Origin: W11650 sp963545585
GTDB taxonomy: Bacteria > Bacillota > Clostridia > Lachnospirales > Vallitaleaceae
Direction of reading: 5' to 3'
NCBI GenBank assembly: GCA_963545585.1
Contig: CAUUKX010000021.1
Span: 1-25,037, forward strand
DNA: 25,037 nucleotides
The notes under the pieces are model-generated. The model was not told the DNA's origin. It worked only from the letters and a program-made list of their open reading frames with translations, and made no database searches. How positions within the stretch are numbered: position 1 is the first letter of the stretch; the number at the start of each line of letters is the position of its first letter. Shown in pieces: positions 1-8,674 of this stretch. The position numbers were made by a program, and so were the translations under genes.

Positions 1-40
1 GCCTAAAAAAGACTGTTCTGACGAACATGGGAAAGTTGAG
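1..40. repeat. Truncated copy (right end) of a dispersed inverted-repeat element
   Basis: The first 40 bases match the right end of the element at 18396-18574 base for base: an AGGC/A6 segment, the small hairpin TGTTC-TGAC-GAACA, and the terminal GGGAAAGTTGAG. The rest lies outside the window. Related copies are at 1117-1277 (decayed), 7915-8066, 18396-18574 and 20988-21080. The intact copies have CTCAACTTTCCC-type terminal inverted repeats and 7-bp flanking duplications, so the family behaves like a non-autonomous transposable element. Confidence 0.8.
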
Positions 41-327
41 TACCCTAATAAACGAAAGTTGAAATTGCCAGATTCTTTGAGGACATGTACCATAAACTCA
101 GCGTGTGTGCGAGAAAATCCATAGGATTTTCTCTCCGCATCAGCGCTCATATAGCCTGTCCGGAAAAAACGCTTACGCACGCCAGCGTGCTCCGCATTTT
201 TCCTCCAGCCTGCACTCACGCTTTTAGTACGCAGTATTATACCATAAATTTGACATGAAAGCGAGAAAATCTCAATGCACTTTCTTTTTTTCACGTGCAT
301 AACCGATGTCAGTCGGCTCAATCCTCT
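41..327. other. Intergenic region with two hairpins, no gene seen
   Basis: No supportable gene. Bases 111-120 and 124-133 form a perfect 10-bp stem (GAGAAAATCC) with a 3-base loop. Bases about 161-203 form a nested imperfect palindrome: an outer GGAAAAA/TTTTTCC pair around an inner GCACGC-CA-GCGTGC. A CCATAAA string recurs near both ends (about 90 and 242). This could be another decayed repeat element or a structured RNA; I cannot assign it. Confidence 0.4.
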
Positions 328-894
328 TTAATCCTGCCAAATCATCTGCTCTTTAAGCCGACTGACTGCTTCTTCACCCAAAAGTTCGCCTAAAATGGCA
401 TAACCAAAGGCAAATCCCGCACCAACACCCTTGGCGGTGATGATATTGCCGTCTTTCGCCACCCGGTTTGATGAAATTTTTGCGCCTGTTAAAAACTTTT
501 CAAATCCGGGATAGCAAATCGCTTCTTTGCCCTGCAACAGTCCCCAACCGCCCAGCGCCATCGGCGCAGCGCAAATGGCTGCCAAAAATTTGCCGGTCTT
601 ATTTGCCTCTATCAGCAGTGCCTGCACTCCTTTGTGTTCGGCCAGCGTCGTTGACCCCGGCATACCGCCCGGCAGGATATAAGCATCCGCCTCTTTCTGC
701 ACATCCGTCAGCTCCTCTATTAGGCAGTCGGTCTCCAGCCTGACCCCATGTGCGCTTTCTACCATTTTTTGGCCGCTGACCGAAATCAGCAGCACCTCAA
801 CCCCGCCCCGGCGCAGGATATCAACCGGTGTCAGCGCCTCCACTTCTTCAAAGCCGTCCGCTAAAAATACCAATGCTTTTTTCTTTGTTTCCAT
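328..894 (-). CDS. DJ-1/PfpI family protein
   Basis: The 188-aa product is full length for the DJ-1/ThiJ/PfpI family of class I glutamine-amidotransferase-like alpha/beta proteins. Visible marks are an N-terminal ALVFLADGFEEVEA strand-loop, with Glu19 at the position of the conserved DJ-1 glutamate; a PGG turn near residue 76; and the nucleophile-elbow Cys108 in AAICAAP. Members act as glyoxalase/deglycase-like enzymes, chaperones or peptidases; the substrate cannot be read from sequence. An AGGAG site lies 8 bases upstream of the ATG. It is a single gene facing the window edge, divergent from the CYTH gene. Family call is firm, precise activity unknown. Confidence 0.9.
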   Translation of the reverse strand: METKKKALVFLADGFEEVEALTPVDILRRGGVEVLLISVSGQKMVESAHGVRLETDCLIEELTDVQKEADAYILPGGMPGSTTLAEHKGVQALLIEANKTGKFLAAICAAPMALGGWGLLQGKEAICYPGFEKFLTGAKISSNRVAKDGNIITAKGVGAGFAFGYAILGELLGEEAVSRLKEQMIWQD

Positions 895-1383
895 TTTGCC
901 AACTCCTTTTTTTGTAAAATTTCAATTTTTTCATTTTTTACTTGCTTTTTATTTGCAGGCTTTTACAACCTCTTTCTGCAACCATGTTTAATAAAACAGC
1001 TTTTCTTATAAGTTTTTTCGCTCGATTCCGCTTTGTTCTCTGCCTGCCGCAACATTCACGGTACTGTTCTCGCCTTGCCTTTTCACTGAAACTATGATAA
1101 AATTTAAGTTGCGAAACCAACTTTCCCACATTCGGCAGAACAATCTTTTTAAACAACTCCGCCGAACAGAAGCACGCAATGCTTCAATCGCAGCTGATTT
1201 CCCACCTGTCAGAAACGCACAGTTTTTCAATCAGAACGGATTGCCCGCCCGGGTAGATGTGCGAAGCACTTCGATTAAAGCTATGCCGCCCACCGGACAA
1301 AAAGCGAATCTTTTATCGGAAATGGTTATAAACTCTTTTTTATTGTACACATTTTACCGCCAAAATGCAAGCACAAGGAGCAC
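895..1383. other. Intergenic region containing a decayed repeat copy
   Basis: This 489-bp gap separates two divergent genes. Short open frames in it have no ribosome binding site and no recognisable protein, so I call none. Its main content is a diverged copy of the dispersed element (about 1117-1277). The last 50 bases are AT-rich and presumably hold the promoter and leader of the CYTH gene, but I see no convincing -35/-10 pair. Confidence 0.5.
1117..1277. repeat. Decayed copy of the dispersed inverted-repeat element
   Basis: CCAACTTTCCC at 1117-1127 and the following TTCGGCAGAACAATCTTTTT match the left end of the other copies with several substitutions. Bases about 1240-1277 match the internal unit of the 20988-21080 copy: GCCCGCCCGGG followed by a GTGCGAAGCAC hairpin and TTCGATTA. 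No right terminal repeat remains, so this looks like an old inactive copy. Confidence 0.6.
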
Positions 1384-1386
1384 ATG

Positions 1387-1893
1387 ATGAAATCTTCCAA
1401 TCCCGCTAACCATAAAAATTACGAAATCGAATATAAATATTTAGCTGACCTATCACAAATAGACTATGAAAAATTTCCTTTCACTGAAATTGAGCAGGCC
1501 TATATCAGCACTGCGCCAGTGATTCGGATTCGACAAATGGACAGCGACTATATTCTGACTGTCAAAGGTAGCGGTCAGGTTAAGCACCTCGAATATGAGC
1601 TGCCGCTGACCGCCGAAGAATATACCGGACTACTACCCAAAGCGGAGGGCTATTTGATTCAAAAGCGGCGCTACCAGATTCCTTACTTTTCAGATGGCAA
1701 AGAATATACCATTGAACTGGATATTTTTAAAGGCACTTTTGCCGGTTTCGTCTTAGCTGAGGTTGAGTTTGTCTCCGAAGAAGAAGCCGGGGCTTTTCAG
1801 CCACCGGCTTGGTTTCGGGAAAATGTCAGCCATGACCCCCGCTATCACAACAGCTTTTTAGCCAAACACGGCCGCACAATCCATTGGGAATAA
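1387..1893 (+). CDS. CYTH domain protein (triphosphate tunnel family)
   Basis: About 168 aa. The N-terminal EIEYK is the ExExK metal/triphosphate motif of CYTH proteins. Later strands carry the expected charged patches: RIRQ, LTVKG, LEYELP, QKRRYQI, IELDIF and LAEVEF. The fold is a beta tunnel that binds inorganic triphosphate or nucleotides; members include triphosphatases and class IV adenylate cyclases, and the reaction here cannot be told. Two ATGs are adjacent (1384 and 1387). The AAGGAG at 1375-1380 lies only 3 bases from the first and 6 from the second, so I prefer 1387. It converges on the giant SLH gene with a shared terminator between them. Confidence 0.88.
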   Translation: MKSSNPANHKNYEIEYKYLADLSQIDYEKFPFTEIEQAYISTAPVIRIRQMDSDYILTVKGSGQVKHLEYELPLTAEEYTGLLPKAEGYLIQKRRYQIPYFSDGKEYTIELDIFKGTFAGFVLAEVEFVSEEEAGAFQPPAWFRENVSHDPRYHNSFLAKHGRTIHWE

Positions 1894-1975
1894 ACTGCTT
1901 GCTCCGTTTTTTGGGGGCAAAACATCGCTGCTTCTCCTGCCAGCTTTTTGTGCTGATAAGTTTTTAAACCCAAAA

Positions 1976-2027
1976 AATCCCCTTACTGTCCAACATCCCG
2001 GACGGCAAGGGGATTCCTTTATTTTTT
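1976..2027. terminator. Bidirectional intrinsic terminator between convergent genes
   Basis: AATCCCCTT (1976-1984) pairs with AAGGGGATT (2007-2015), with a second GTCC/GGAC stem inside. A T-rich tract follows on the plus strand (2016-2027) and an A6 tract precedes it, so it can stop the CYTH transcript and the opposing SLH-caspase transcript. Confidence 0.8.
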
Positions 2028-2071
2028 AGGCTGCGCCTACCTCTCCTTTCAATTTCGCCAAAAGGAAATAT

Positions 2072-5000
2072 TTAAATGTCAAACATACAGCCAAACAGCA
2101 AAAGGCTAAAATCTGCCGCTTGCCCCGTTTCCTCGGCGCAAGACAAAAGTTCCTGCCGCAAAATCCGGCTGTTTAAGACCGCTTGACTGCGTAATCCACC
2201 CGGCGCTGGCGGTACAACCAAACCGCCGCTCTCGACTTGGAGCATATAGGTCGCTTTTTCATTGCCTTTTCTCAGGAACAACTTATCCTCATTTTCCAGC
2301 TTATCACTGTCCTGCTTAAATTCGTCCGCAGTATAAGCTTTTAACACCTTAACCTCGTCATAAGCCGCCCGATTGGTCAGCGCCGCCAAAAATGTACCAA
2401 CCTCGGTACTTTCGGTTAGATTCTCAGCATCGCCGACAATGCTTTTCTTATTATATGACAGTTTATATTTGCCGCCAAAGTCCGGCAATTCAATTGCCGC
2501 CGGGCTGGCTGGTTTCGGAGGCTTGGGTGTCGATGCCGGCTTGACTATGATGGAATACTGAACCGTTCTGCCATTTTGCGCCGTCACCTTTAACCGATCC
2601 CGTACTTCCATTTTTTCAGTCAAATCTTTCTCCCGATCAGCGCCGCCTAAGAACTGCGCCGGTTTAACGACTGCCAGCTGCTGATGTTCTTCCCCCTTTT
2701 GAATATGACTTAAAAACTCCTCCACTGTCATATCGGTATCAATCGCAAGCTTACCTTTGCTGATCATACGAGCTTTTCCTCTGATGGTAACCTTATAAGC
2801 ATTCTCCTTGGCGCTGACATCGACATTATCGCTTTCCGGTGCGCTTGCCTCCGGTGCTTCAAAAATCACAAAGCTGTCCTGCCGTGGATAGGCCTGAATA
2901 TGTGAGGTATAAATCACATTTTTATCCAGATAGTCATACAACTCCTCCAGACCGGCCTTGTTATCGCCGTTGGCGTCGGCCTTTAAGTCGCCGTCTTTGC
3001 CGGCGGCTTCGGCTAATATTTTCGTGAACTTACCCAGCTTTTCCAGTTTATCCTCATAGGAAAACTCATTTTCCGAACTGGCTGCCAAAACCTTATACTC
3101 ATTGCCGATCAGATAATTCGGGCTGGCCGCTTCGGTTTTAAACTCCTGCATTACCGTTTCCACAAAATCACGGCTATAAGCGCCGGTTGTGGTCGGCGTT
3201 GCACTGCTGCTGCCGTCAAGCGCACTTTTGCCAATAAAGCCGCCGGAATTGCAACTGTCTAAAATTAAGACCTTTGTGCCCGGCACCTGATCCAGCGCCG
3301 CCCGCAGCTCATTCACCGAAACCCACAGCCCCAGCGGGTCATTGCCGCCCAGCGGTGCTTCAACCATGCAGAGATAGCTGATTCCGTCTTTGTTATAACC
3401 GTGGCCGGAATAATAAAAATAGGAAATGTCATTTTCATTTGCTCCGGCATAAGCCTGCCGAATGGCATCAAAAAACTCGGCTTTTTTCAGATTTTCCTTC
3501 ACCGTAACTGACTTCATTTTGCCGGCAGTAAAGTTTTGTGCGGCAAATACCCGGTTCATCAGCTTAGCATCACCAACCGGCCCCACCAAGTCGCTTTTTT
3601 CGCCCGGGTAATCCGAGTTAGCGACAATCAGCGCCCGGTAAACCGGTTTTTTCACTACTTTAATTACCCTGTTTTGTACTTTTTCACCTTTTTTCAGGCG
3701 CAAAATCATATTTTCCTGAACTATTTCGCTGCCTGCAACCGGATTGTCGTTTTTCAGCACCGAGCGCTCCACTTCCGGCGCATAACTCAGTGCGCCCAGC
3801 AGTGCGCCCACCGTCTGCTCGCCCTTCACCCGAATAAAATTGCCACCTAACTGCGCCACAATAGCGGCATCCAAAATACCGGTAATCATTGCTTCTTCCG
3901 CCGCTGCCGCAAAGTGAATCGGATAATAGGCTCTGCTTTTGCCGTCCTCGGCAGTTACAACCAAAACATCACCGTTTTCAATGTTTTCATACTCATTCTT
4001 ATAATGATACCAATTTTGCTCCGGGAGCTTGCCGTCCGTCAGTTCCGCTGGACGATACAGCCGCAGTGTCTGTCTGGGATTGCCCCGCTTAATCTGCGCC
4101 AAAAACTCCCGCACCGTCATATCAGCGGTCAATGTCGTCTGGCCGGAAGTAATGCCGCTTTCACTAATCTGCAAAGTATCGGACGTAATTTTCGTCTGCG
4201 TATTCAGCGGAATCAGCTGCTTTTTGATATGAACCAGCACCTTTTTGCTGCGAAACTCCGTTCCCAGATGCGGATCACGGTATTTGAAAATATACTGCTT
4301 TACGCCGTATTCGGTATCGCGCTTATTGGCCTTAATCAAATCCAGATACGCTTTTTTCAGAGTAATCGTGTCGTTGGCATCGTCGATTTCATAATGTGCC
4401 GGGTTAAAGTGAATATTCTCGCCGCTGCCCTCCATTTCCAGCTGCCAGTCTACCGGGAATGGTTCGATTTCCAGATAGTGGGTCAAATCCGTTTCCGCCG
4501 CCGTCAGGACATCACCCTTGGCATTTTTCAGACCCTTGATTTCAAAAATTAGGCCGGTCGGCAAAGCATTGCCCTCGGTAAAGGTCAGCGGCGTTTTGCC
4601 GGTAACGGTGCCTTGATCAATCGAATGGTTGATCACGCCTAATTCCAGAGTCAGCCTAATTTCATCAATCTTATTGCCGGCATCTTTAACCGTCAGCTTA
4701 ATCGGCTGAGTGCTGCCCCACGCCGGAGTCGGCACCTTATCCAGCAGGCCTTTTTTCAGGGTAATGATATCCTTTTCTTCATCCACTTCAAAATCTTCCG
4801 CCGCCGCTTTCAGATAGCTGACCGCCACTTCCAGATTGCCGGTCAGATGGCTTTCGTCGGCGGAAACCGCTTCGCCCATAATATTTTTCAGGTCGCTCAC
4901 CTGAATCTGAATTCCTTCAGCCGGTGCAAATGCGCAGATAATCTTTTTCGCCGATGTATCAGTAAAGGAAAGCTTACCGGTGGAATAGTCCTCCACCGCA

Positions 5001-7504
5001 ACGGTAAAGCTCTTTTTCACCCGCTGCACCTGATTTTGCGGGTCGCTGTACTCCACTGCAAAGCTGGTGCTTTCTTTTAAGGTATTTAAAAGTTCCTTTT
5101 TCAGAATAATTTTATCTTCAGCATCTAGTATCTCATAGCTTTCCTTAGCCAGCTCCTTTTTGCCGTCAAATAGGTGTACCCCTGCCACCAGATTGGACTG
5201 CTCCTTAGTAACATCCTGCCCCTTTTGGTTTTTGATGTCCTCCAGCAAAAGTGCAATATCCTCGCTGTTATGCTTAAAAATCTTATCCTTGGCCACAGTC
5301 AGCCGGAAAGAGGAAGCGTCATTATCCCTTACGTTCAAAATGTGAACATTGCCCTTGACTTTTGCCTTGTTCTGCACCATCGCATTGGGTAAGTCAATGG
5401 TCAAATCTTCCAAAATTTCTAAGTTTTCGCTTAAAACCACTCGTCCCGAACCATTGCCGGTCAAATACAGGCTTTTTACCTGCCGGGCGGCCGCCGGATC
5501 AGAGGGATTGATACCCAGCGTCATCTCATCATCTTCGCTCTTAACGACGATGACATCTTTTTTGTGCAAACGAGTGCGGCTGTTTAAGGCCTGCACCGGA
5601 TCGCCAAACTTGCCTCTTTGCCCGATAAAGACCGGTGTACAATTCAAAACGCCGTCAAGTGCATCATTTTTAGCCTTATCGGCCACCTGATTATCCAGCG
5701 CAGCCAAATCCTGCGCCAGCAAAGGCGCTTGGCTGTAATATTTTTGATTGACCTTAACACCGTAAACCATATCAATATATTCCAAGCTGATACCGGTTTC
5801 CGACTCGGCACTGACCTTCGGCTCAGTACCAAATGCGCCGGATTTGATTTCTTTGGTGCCATAGCTGTCAATCCGGTTATTCTTAATCGTTAAGTCCTTG
5901 AGCGTATCAAAAACAAAGACGCCGATGCCGTTTTGGCCGATGTTTTGCAAATGATTGCCGCTGATTTCCACCGCTGAATCCTTGCCGGCAGTAATGCCAA
6001 TCGCATGGAACTTGTAATCCTTAATCTGATTGTCTTTGACAACCACTTTGGTATCGGCCTTGGCACGGCTGCTTAAAGAAATCGCCTCGGCACTGCGGGA
6101 TTTTCCTTTGGTATCGCCGCTGCCGGTAATGATATTGCGCTCAATCCGCAGTTCCCCCTCCGCAACCGGAATCATCAGCCGAATCCCATTCTTAACCGCT
6201 TCGCTGTCCTCGCCCATATCAATCCGGTTTTGAGCAATGGTTAAATTGCTCGGATTTTCAGTAACCCGGCCGCTTTGAGTAATGGCCGCCTGCATCACCA
6301 GCGCTTCTTTCGGCGCTTTGGACAGGTTAAAGTTCAGCCCCCGAACTAAAACGGTTTCTTTATTTAAATCAAGACCAACCGTTAAAGAGTTTTGCGGATA
6401 GCCCAAAATCTTCCGGCCAACGGCAATCGGAGTCTTTCTCTCCGGCTGACCGACCACCAAAAGGCAGTCCTGACGGTCAGCGGCATCACTGTCCTCAAGC
6501 AAAGCAAAGTCTTTGCCAGTCAGGGCATAAAAACCGCTGACGGTTTCCTCTGGCATCGGCAGTTCCGGAAAATACAGTCCGGTCTGTTCGACATAGGCCA
6601 GCACCTTGCGGCTGTCTTTAAAAATTTTGGCTAAATGCAGGTTTTCCTCTTTGATTTGACTGTACTTAGTCAAAATATCCTGCCGAATCTTAGCGAAGTC
6701 TTCGCCCTCGTTGACCGAAACAACAAACAGCTGCTCCGCTGCCTGCCGCAGCTTCATCGGATTGGTCAGGCTTTCATCCGGCAAAGGCAACAGCGGCGGC
6801 TGGCTCTGATTGGTGTCGGAATTTGTACCGGAATCGGGTTTTTTCGCTTCTGGCTTGGGCTTTGCATTTTCCGGCAACCCCACATTCCCCGGTTTGGCCC
6901 TCTCCACTTTGATGGCCTGATAAGTTTCCTCTGCTGCCACTGCGGCGCTAATCGCCTGCGCTTTGGTCAGACCTGCCTGCGGCTTAAACTCTCCGCCCGG
7001 ATAGCCTTTCAGAATTTGCCTATCCGCTAAGGCGGCAACGGCTTCTTTCGCCCAATCAGCAATCTGATCCCAGTCCTTAAACGGCGGCTGCGACATCTCC
7101 ACCGGAGCAAAGCCAAACGCCCGGTACAGCATGACTGCTTCCTGTTCTCTGGTCAGACCCATTTCCGGGGAAAAGGTCGTGGCCGAAGTTCCTTTGATAT
7201 AACCGGCAGTAAAAGCAATCTCAATCGCTTCTTTGGCTGGGTGATTTTGAATATCGGTAAAACCGGTTTCTTTTCTTTCGCTAAAACCAAAGACACGGTT
7301 AATCATTTGCACCGCTTCCGCCCGGCTGGCGCTCTGGTCTAAATGCAAATCTTCCACGCCCTTTTCAATAATTCCTTTTTCCTTTGCCTTCTCCACCTGT
7401 TCCTGCGCCCAATGCTTCGGCGTCTCAGCAGCAAAAGAAAACGTGCTGAATAAGAGGGCAAAGCTTAACATCAGGCTTATGCTCTTTTTCATGGTTGCTT
7501 TCAT
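2072..7504 (-). CDS. Giant secreted SLH protein with beta-helix and caspase-like peptidase domain
   Basis: 1810 aa. Residues 1-26 form a signal peptide (KK, hydrophobic core, AA cleavage site). Residues about 27-195 hold three SLH repeats that anchor proteins to cell-wall polymer. A Pro/Lys-rich linker follows. Residues about 370-560 show pectate-lyase-type beta-helix spacing (repeated NNRI/GNHL/RNII turns). A long region of Ig-like repeats comes next. Residues about 1290-1540 are a caspase/C14-type domain with His1368 in YSGHG and Cys1418 in LDSCNSGG, 50 residues apart. Near residue 1507, DANGDNKAGLEE fits an EF-hand loop. About four shorter repeats (T-V-x-x-F/L-L type) flank the peptidase. 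AAGGAGG lies 4 bases before the ATG at 7504; the next Met is too far from it. Likely a surface cysteine protease; substrate unknown. Confidence 0.88.
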   Translation of the reverse strand: MKATMKKSISLMLSFALLFSTFSFAAETPKHWAQEQVEKAKEKGIIEKGVEDLHLDQSASRAEAVQMINRVFGFSERKETGFTDIQNHPAKEAIEIAFTAGYIKGTSATTFSPEMGLTREQEAVMLYRAFGFAPVEMSQPPFKDWDQIADWAKEAVAALADRQILKGYPGGEFKPQAGLTKAQAISAAVAAEETYQAIKVERAKPGNVGLPENAKPKPEAKKPDSGTNSDTNQSQPPLLPLPDESLTNPMKLRQAAEQLFVVSVNEGEDFAKIRQDILTKYSQIKEENLHLAKIFKDSRKVLAYVEQTGLYFPELPMPEETVSGFYALTGKDFALLEDSDAADRQDCLLVVGQPERKTPIAVGRKILGYPQNSLTVGLDLNKETVLVRGLNFNLSKAPKEALVMQAAITQSGRVTENPSNLTIAQNRIDMGEDSEAVKNGIRLMIPVAEGELRIERNIITGSGDTKGKSRSAEAISLSSRAKADTKVVVKDNQIKDYKFHAIGITAGKDSAVEISGNHLQNIGQNGIGVFVFDTLKDLTIKNNRIDSYGTKEIKSGAFGTEPKVSAESETGISLEYIDMVYGVKVNQKYYSQAPLLAQDLAALDNQVADKAKNDALDGVLNCTPVFIGQRGKFGDPVQALNSRTRLHKKDVIVVKSEDDEMTLGINPSDPAAARQVKSLYLTGNGSGRVVLSENLEILEDLTIDLPNAMVQNKAKVKGNVHILNVRDNDASSFRLTVAKDKIFKHNSEDIALLLEDIKNQKGQDVTKEQSNLVAGVHLFDGKKELAKESYEILDAEDKIILKKELLNTLKESTSFAVEYSDPQNQVQRVKKSFTVAVEDYSTGKLSFTDTSAKKIICAFAPAEGIQIQVSDLKNIMGEAVSADESHLTGNLEVAVSYLKAAAEDFEVDEEKDIITLKKGLLDKVPTPAWGSTQPIKLTVKDAGNKIDEIRLTLELGVINHSIDQGTVTGKTPLTFTEGNALPTGLIFEIKGLKNAKGDVLTAAETDLTHYLEIEPFPVDWQLEMEGSGENIHFNPAHYEIDDANDTITLKKAYLDLIKANKRDTEYGVKQYIFKYRDPHLGTEFRSKKVLVHIKKQLIPLNTQTKITSDTLQISESGITSGQTTLTADMTVREFLAQIKRGNPRQTLRLYRPAELTDGKLPEQNWYHYKNEYENIENGDVLVVTAEDGKSRAYYPIHFAAAAEEAMITGILDAAIVAQLGGNFIRVKGEQTVGALLGALSYAPEVERSVLKNDNPVAGSEIVQENMILRLKKGEKVQNRVIKVVKKPVYRALIVANSDYPGEKSDLVGPVGDAKLMNRVFAAQNFTAGKMKSVTVKENLKKAEFFDAIRQAYAGANENDISYFYYSGHGYNKDGISYLCMVEAPLGGNDPLGLWVSVNELRAALDQVPGTKVLILDSCNSGGFIGKSALDGSSSATPTTTGAYSRDFVETVMQEFKTEAASPNYLIGNEYKVLAASSENEFSYEDKLEKLGKFTKILAEAAGKDGDLKADANGDNKAGLEELYDYLDKNVIYTSHIQAYPRQDSFVIFEAPEASAPESDNVDVSAKENAYKVTIRGKARMISKGKLAIDTDMTVEEFLSHIQKGEEHQQLAVVKPAQFLGGADREKDLTEKMEVRDRLKVTAQNGRTVQYSIIVKPASTPKPPKPASPAAIELPDFGGKYKLSYNKKSIVGDAENLTESTEVGTFLAALTNRAAYDEVKVLKAYTADEFKQDSDKLENEDKLFLRKGNEKATYMLQVESGGLVVPPAPGGLRSQAVLNSRILRQELLSCAEETGQAADFSLLLFGCMFDI

Positions 7505-7766
7505 ATTTCCTCCTTATAAAAAATAATGTTATGGCGGTCAAAATGACCATTCTATCGGTAACAAATCAGAGTAAAAATCATCCGTTCTGCACCAGCTTCG
7601 CCACACCGCAAAAGAGCGCTACCGCCGAAAGCGAAGCGCCTCTTGAATTCAGTAAACCGAACGGAATGTGGTATCTTATTTTAGGTCAGCCTGCCTGCTG
7701 CGTGTTTTCCCACCGCCTCAAGCATCGACTTCGGTTGTTGCCAATGATTTTTATTCTCATTAATAT
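7505..7766 (-). promoter_or_regulatory. Long structured 5' leader of the SLH-caspase gene
   Basis: From the promoter below, the transcript would have about 260 bases before the start codon. The leader contains at least one good hairpin: AAGAG-GCGCT against AGCGCTCTT across about 7611-7645. I compared it by eye with cyclic-di-GMP, cyclic-di-AMP and T-box leaders and found no convincing match, so the class is open. Confidence 0.4.
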
Positions 7767-7772
7767 TTTTAA

Positions 7773-7801
7773 ATAATAGCATATTCTTTTTTAAAAATCA
7801 A
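7773..7801 (-). promoter_or_regulatory. Sigma-A promoter of the SLH-caspase gene
   Basis: On the minus strand, TTGATT (7796-7801), a 17-base spacer, then TATTAT (7773-7778) with an extended -10 TGC directly before it. Transcription should start near 7766. Confidence 0.7.
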
Positions 7802-7858
7802 GCGGTTTTTTCTTCCCTATCTAACGATTCCTCTGGCCTATAAAGCGGACACTTTATT

Positions 7859-8161
7859 TTACCATTTATATCTTTTTTGATACTCTGAAACATATGGCAT
7901 CTTATAATAGGTTACTCAACTTTCCCATGTTCGTCAGAACAGTCTTTTTTAGGCTCGTTGCATGGCGGGAACGATAGGCAAATTGCGGAGCAAATTGCCG
8001 AAAGTGAAGTCCATGCACCCGCTCTCTGAGCGGGATAGAGCCAAAAAAGACTATGGGAAAATTGAGTAGGTTATAGTTGGATTTACAGATTCCATCGCAT
8101 TAACAGGCAACGAAGAAACAAACACCATTACACTTAGCATCACATAAATTATTTTCTTCAT
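7859..8161 (-). pseudogene. Small secreted protein gene interrupted by a repeat element
   Basis: An ATG at 8161 follows a strong AAGGAGG site and opens a signal peptide (MKKIIYVMLSVMVFVSSLP, then VNA). The frame now ends after 36 codons at 8051, inside the element at 7915-8066. If the element and one copy of its 7-bp duplication are removed, the frame continues to a stop at 7859-7861 and gives 47 aa ending in YQKRYKW. That rejoined frame indicates the gene was open when the element arrived. Even rejoined it is short, so it may have been truncated already. The family is not recognised. It is divergent from the small membrane protein at 8220 with overlapping promoters. Confidence 0.7.
7908..8073. 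mobile_element. Non-autonomous inverted-repeat element (MITE-like) with perfect 7-bp target duplication
   Basis: The element proper is 7915-8066 (152 bp). It starts CTCAACTTTCCCAT and ends ATGGGAAAATTGAG. The inverted repeat goes on inward (GTCTTTTTT-A-GGCTC against GAGCC-AAAAAAGAC), apart from a 13-base insertion on the left that carries the GTTCGTCAGAAC hairpin. TAGGTTA flanks both sides exactly (7908-7914 and 8067-8073). It has no coding capacity, so any transposase must act in trans. It sits inside the secreted-protein gene. Confidence 0.85.
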
Positions 8162-8185
8162 GACTATACCTCCTTTATAAAATAT

Positions 8186-8214
8186 GCTATAATATTTTTG
8201 TACAGGAGGTGCAA
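8186..8214. promoter_or_regulatory. Overlapping divergent promoters
   Basis: On the plus strand TGCTATAAT (8185-8193) is an extended -10 for the gene at 8220, with a poor -35. On the minus strand TTGCAC (8209-8214), 17 bases, TATAGC (8186-8191) could serve the interrupted gene. The -10 boxes overlap, so the two starts would compete. Confidence 0.45.
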
Positions 8215-8219
8215 GTATT

Positions 8220-8606
8220 ATGAAGAAACTAAATTTATTTTTGAGTGGATTTATCATTATTTCTCTTGTTTTTTTACTTTCTTTTATTTATTATTCCTCT
8301 AAACCCGATGTATATCCTTTAAAAGGTACTTATCAGGGACTTGTTTTTAATCCGGCCGAAAAATCAAACGGCATTTATACGATCAATTTTGTTGAGGATA
8401 AAGTAAACTTCTTTTCCTCACAATTCAGCGAAGCTCATATAAACGGAGTGATTAAAAAAACAGACCAGAAAAATGAATATGAATTTGTCTTTACCGACCT
8501 TAAACTGCACTGTACTCTTTTAAACCAAAAGGAAATGCAATTGACAGCATATGACAAAGACTATATTTTCCTTAAAAAAAGCGATGTACCAATAAATGAT
8601 AAATAA
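8220..8606 (+). CDS. Small membrane-anchored protein, unknown function
   Basis: 128 aa. AGGAGG at 8204-8209 is 10 bases before the ATG. Residues about 7-27 are one hydrophobic helix after two lysines, followed by YYSS. There is no lipobox cysteine, so it is an uncleaved anchor or a signal peptide. The remaining ~100 residues are a polar beta-rich domain that alternates short hydrophobic strands (GTYQGLVF, GIYTINFVEDKVNFF, YEFVFTDLKLHCTLL, MQLTAYDKDYIFLKK), like lipocalin-type or META-like extracellular domains. I recognise no family. AT-rich compared with neighbouring core genes. It has its own terminator at 8675. Confidence 0.7.
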   Translation: MKKLNLFLSGFIIISLVFLLSFIYYSSKPDVYPLKGTYQGLVFNPAEKSNGIYTINFVEDKVNFFSSQFSEAHINGVIKKTDQKNEYEFVFTDLKLHCTLLNQKEMQLTAYDKDYIFLKKSDVPINDK

Positions 8607-8674
8607 TGAAATTCTGATTTCGGACGGAAATACGAATAAAGTCAGCCAAGAAAGAAACAATTTCCAAGTAATAC

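Noticed and set aside
1094..1387. A plus-strand 97-codon open frame before the CYTH gene.
   Set aside because: It runs through the decayed repeat element and overlaps the better-supported start; no ribosome binding site.
2839..4552. Several plus-strand open frames, including one of 212 codons, opposite the SLH-caspase gene.
   Set aside because: They are antisense shadows of a long gene; no ribosome binding sites and no recognisable motifs.
7600..7720. GGTGGGA and CACGCA strings in the leader, like a cyclic-di-GMP-I aptamer.
   Set aside because: They are in the wrong order and spacing, and the expected tetraloop-receptor parts are not seen.
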